This document shows positions 61,916 to 64,000 of a DNA stretch of 64,000 nucleotides, in pieces. Source of the stretch: an uncultured bacterium (GTDB lineage: Bacteria; Verrucomicrobiota; Kiritimatiellia; RFP12; CAIWXQ01); contig CAIWXQ010000045.1 in assembly GCA_903916675.1 (NCBI GenBank), positions 41,589 through 105,588 of the forward strand, given 5' to 3'. Below the pieces are notes generated by a model. The model saw only the letters and a list, made by a program, of their open reading frames with translations. It was not told the origin of the DNA and did no database searches. The first letter of the stretch is position 1. Each line of letters opens with the position of its first letter. The position numbers and the translations under genes were made by a program.

Positions 61916-63796
61916 ATGAAACTGCTACTAAAGAGTGTCGGTGCACTTGTAATGGTGGGCGCTCTCACGGGATGCGGACAAAAGTACCCTGAGTCCTACG
62001 GGCTGTACATCCGCGATGGGCAAACGTGGAAGCCTGTTAGCAACGCGGGAAGACAATGCATGGTGTCGGGCAAACCTGAATTCCTTATATATGATGCCCG
62101 CCTCGCGCAATCATCCGAGAAACCTAACGACACCATCACTTTACGATCCGCGAAGTGGATTCGATGGAACATAAACATGGTGGTCGCACGTGCCGATGCC
62201 TCTCCGCGACTCTATGAGAAGAGCAAGATTGGATCGTTTGCTCCAAGTCGTACATCACTAAACATGTCGTACAGCCCAGTCAATAATCATCGTGACATGC
62301 TAATTGCCTCGCCAACAGCCCCAATTGAAGACGGGTTCTTTGTGCTAGACTACTTTGGGGACAAGGTGATTTGCCGGAAGAACGTGACAGATGCGGGCGA
62401 TAGCCTACCTGAGAAGTATGTTGTTGATAAATGGTGTGTTGTACATGATGAAAAGGCCGGCTTCGCATGGGATGCCTTTCTTGCCGCATCACAAAATGGC
62501 GGACGAGCGGTCTTCAATGAAGGATATGCGTCGCCGCAACAGTTGAACTCTCTGCTCGAAACGCTGCGAACAGAGATGGGCAATCTCGTCTCAACAAAGA
62601 ACTATTGCGCGATGATGGCCTTTTGTCAGAAGGTAGAAAGACTGGACGGTGAACTCTATGCATCGGCCAAACGGCAATGCCTCAGCGTTATTGAGGGCGA
62701 GATGGCGAACGCTAAGAGCAACCACGATTTACCCACCGTCATAGGAATTGGGTCAATAGCAGCAAAGGCAGGCATTTGTTCGGACCAAATCCGCAAGGAA
62801 GTTGAATCCTGTAAGCATGATGTGAGTGAGCGAGAACCAATATCGGCAGCAACTGTCGCTGAACTCATGGCAAACATGACGAATGCAGGGACCAGAATCG
62901 CCACGTTCAGTCGTAATATGGGGCTAATCCTCGCCAGTCCAGAAGTGCTCGTTACTGATACGCATCTCAACTACGTTGAAACGACGTGGATGCGCACTGT
63001 GTGGACGTGGTTTGGGGAGATACGTGACATTAAGAAGACTGGTGATGTGGTCGAAATATGGACGCAGGGAACCTCCGGGCAGTCTTTTACGTTTAGAACA
63101 GCCAGTGAGCGAGACCGGTTCTATGAAACGGTGACCGGCGCTTGGAAGAAATGGAAGGCGTTGTGGGTAAAGCGACTAACCGTCGAAATTAGGGCGAGGC
63201 CACGATTTTGGAGTGAGAGTATAGCGGTCGGGGAACTTCCGTACAGACTTGAGCGCATTAGGGGCAGCAGTAGCGTGCTGATCGCAGATGTGGGATGGGG
63301 GGATGAAAATCCCCCATGCGATTTGTTTCACCCTGAAGTTGGCATACTCGGGAGTGGTGCGCAAAGTATCTATTCCCACAGCGTATCCAGAACCCGCCTA
63401 AAGCAATTCCGCGTCCAAGGACTTGGTCCGGAGCCGGTTGATCTACGTGTGCGTTACTGTCCGGAGATTCCAACCGAGGAGGACGAGAACGCGCAAGCTA
63501 CTGTGCTTACTGAAGAGCAAAGGCAAGTTTTGGAACAATATCCGCGGCTATTGGTCGGCAGTTGGAATGCGCAAAACTCCACCACGACATATACGTACAG
63601 CGCGGATGGTGCAGGGGTATTCGCGTACGACAATGGAGTGCGATTGACAATAAAGTGGTCTGTTATTGGAGACAAGCTTTCCGTTGATCAGGGTTCCGGA
63701 AGTGTTACCTATAAGATTGTGAACCTCAGTAAGGCTGCATACACTATACGTGAAGATGATGGACGTGTGTGGAACGCTTTGCGAAAGGAACCATAG
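61916..63796 (+). CDS. Large lipoprotein of unknown function with lipocalin-like C-terminus
   Basis: 626 residues from ATG 61916, with GAGGA upstream and a lipobox ALTGC (about 14-18). Cysteine-containing middle regions (VICRKNV, KWCVVHD, NYCAMMAFCQKVERLDGE) carry no domain I know. The last 80 residues (LLVGSWNAQNSTTTYTYSAD, then a series of short beta strands to VWNAL) resemble lipocalin-like modules that measure deviation from a template. Codon use is clearly less GC-rich than in the first 58 kb, consistent with transferred DNA. No operon partner is visible; 204 bases of gene-free sequence follow to the window end. Confidence 0.65.
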   Translation: MKLLLKSVGALVMVGALTGCGQKYPESYGLYIRDGQTWKPVSNAGRQCMVSGKPEFLIYDARLAQSSEKPNDTITLRSAKWIRWNINMVVARADASPRLYEKSKIGSFAPSRTSLNMSYSPVNNHRDMLIASPTAPIEDGFFVLDYFGDKVICRKNVTDAGDSLPEKYVVDKWCVVHDEKAGFAWDAFLAASQNGGRAVFNEGYASPQQLNSLLETLRTEMGNLVSTKNYCAMMAFCQKVERLDGELYASAKRQCLSVIEGEMANAKSNHDLPTVIGIGSIAAKAGICSDQIRKEVESCKHDVSEREPISAATVAELMANMTNAGTRIATFSRNMGLILASPEVLVTDTHLNYVETTWMRTVWTWFGEIRDIKKTGDVVEIWTQGTSGQSFTFRTASERDRFYETVTGAWKKWKALWVKRLTVEIRARPRFWSESIAVGELPYRLERIRGSSSVLIADVGWGDENPPCDLFHPEVGILGSGAQSIYSHSVSRTRLKQFRVQGLGPEPVDLRVRYCPEIPTEEDENAQATVLTEEQRQVLEQYPRLLVGSWNAQNSTTTYTYSADGAGVFAYDNGVRLTIKWSVIGDKLSVDQGSGSVTYKIVNLSKAAYTIREDDGRVWNALRKEP

Positions 63797-64000
63797 CCAG
63801 TTTCTCCATCACTCTCTGAACCAGACCTTCATACCACCCAATGCGGTCAAGTTCGGTCCGTACAGCGCCAGCACAGCAAAGAAGCAGTCTGAACCGTGAA
63901 CAAAGAGCACGTAACCCGCAATCCCCCCGAAAACGCAGCCAATTCCAATTCTTCATGTGCCGCCCGCCAGTACACCTGCGGGCCGAAACGCGGAAGGACA

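Noticed and set aside
63744..63956. Minus-strand frames near the window end, one giving a hydrophobic stretch (GGIAGYVLFVHGSDCFFAVL)
   Set aside because: The hydrophobic frame is preceded by an in-frame stop and lacks a usable start; too little sequence to judge.
58163..64000. CRISPR array, insertion sequence or integrase gene
   Set aside because: The repeats seen are two-copy or palindromic without regular spacers, and no transposase or recombinase frame is present.

Overview
The window reads as a chromosomal segment of a GC-rich, diderm bacterium of the PVC group (Verrucomicrobiota / Kiritimatiellota / Lentisphaerota side). The strongest pointer is the first 6 kb, a four-gene cluster in the same order as the Amuc_1101-1100-1099-1098 pilus-like genes of Akkermansia: a PilM/PilN-like fusion, a PilO-like protein, a zinc-ribbon/calcium-loop protein and a secretin. 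An LptD gene shows an LPS outer membrane. No 16S rRNA lies in the window, so the phylum call is an inference.

Layout. 1-6.2 kb: pilus-like secretion genes. 6.4-9.9 kb: coaE, rho, tig. 10-28.6 kb: an almost continuous str-S10-spc-alpha ribosomal superoperon (rpsL, rpsG, fusA, rpsJ, rplC, D, W, B, rpsS, rplV, rpsC, rplP, rpmC, rpsQ, rplN, X, E, rpsZ, rpsH, rplF, R, rpsE, rplO, secY, adk, map, rpmJ, rpsM, K, D, rpoA, rplQ). tuf, rpmD and infA are missing from their usual places. 28.6-32.8 kb: Kup potassium transporter, tRNA-Arg(CCU), a small membrane protein and a phosphohexomutase. 32.9-46.1 kb, mostly minus strand: sugar isomerase-like barrel, rpsU, alkaline phosphatase, (plus strand) an Nramp-UspA fusion, a WXXGXW-type lipoprotein, exported Fe-SOD, hisS, an HU/IHF protein, proS and a GH4 alpha-galactosidase-like enzyme. 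46.3-58.2 kb, plus strand: cstA, lptD, a TrpR-like regulator, an aminotransferase, a GNAT-like protein, an SMR exporter, an L,D-transpeptidase, DNA polymerase II, an Ogt-like protein and an EEP-family phosphoesterase.

From about 58.3 kb the character changes. A 43-nt 5' fragment of tRNA-Ser(GGA) ends abruptly just past the anticodon loop. It is followed by short direct and inverted repeats and an AbiE type IV toxin-antitoxin operon bracketed by 43-bp imperfect direct repeats. A hairpin-dense noncoding stretch of about 300 bp and two unfamiliar lipoproteins in lower-GC DNA complete the region. This looks like one end of a genomic island.

The most unusual recurring signal is a set of short intergenic elements, at least nine well supported, built from reiterated words (GGACACGAAG, GGACACAGAG, AATTCGTAATTC, TTCGAAT, ATCGGNGTCGG, GGCTGTTAG). 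Most are folded into long imperfect dyads. They sit in gaps that separate housekeeping genes, mostly a short distance upstream of start codons, and no protein feature explains them.
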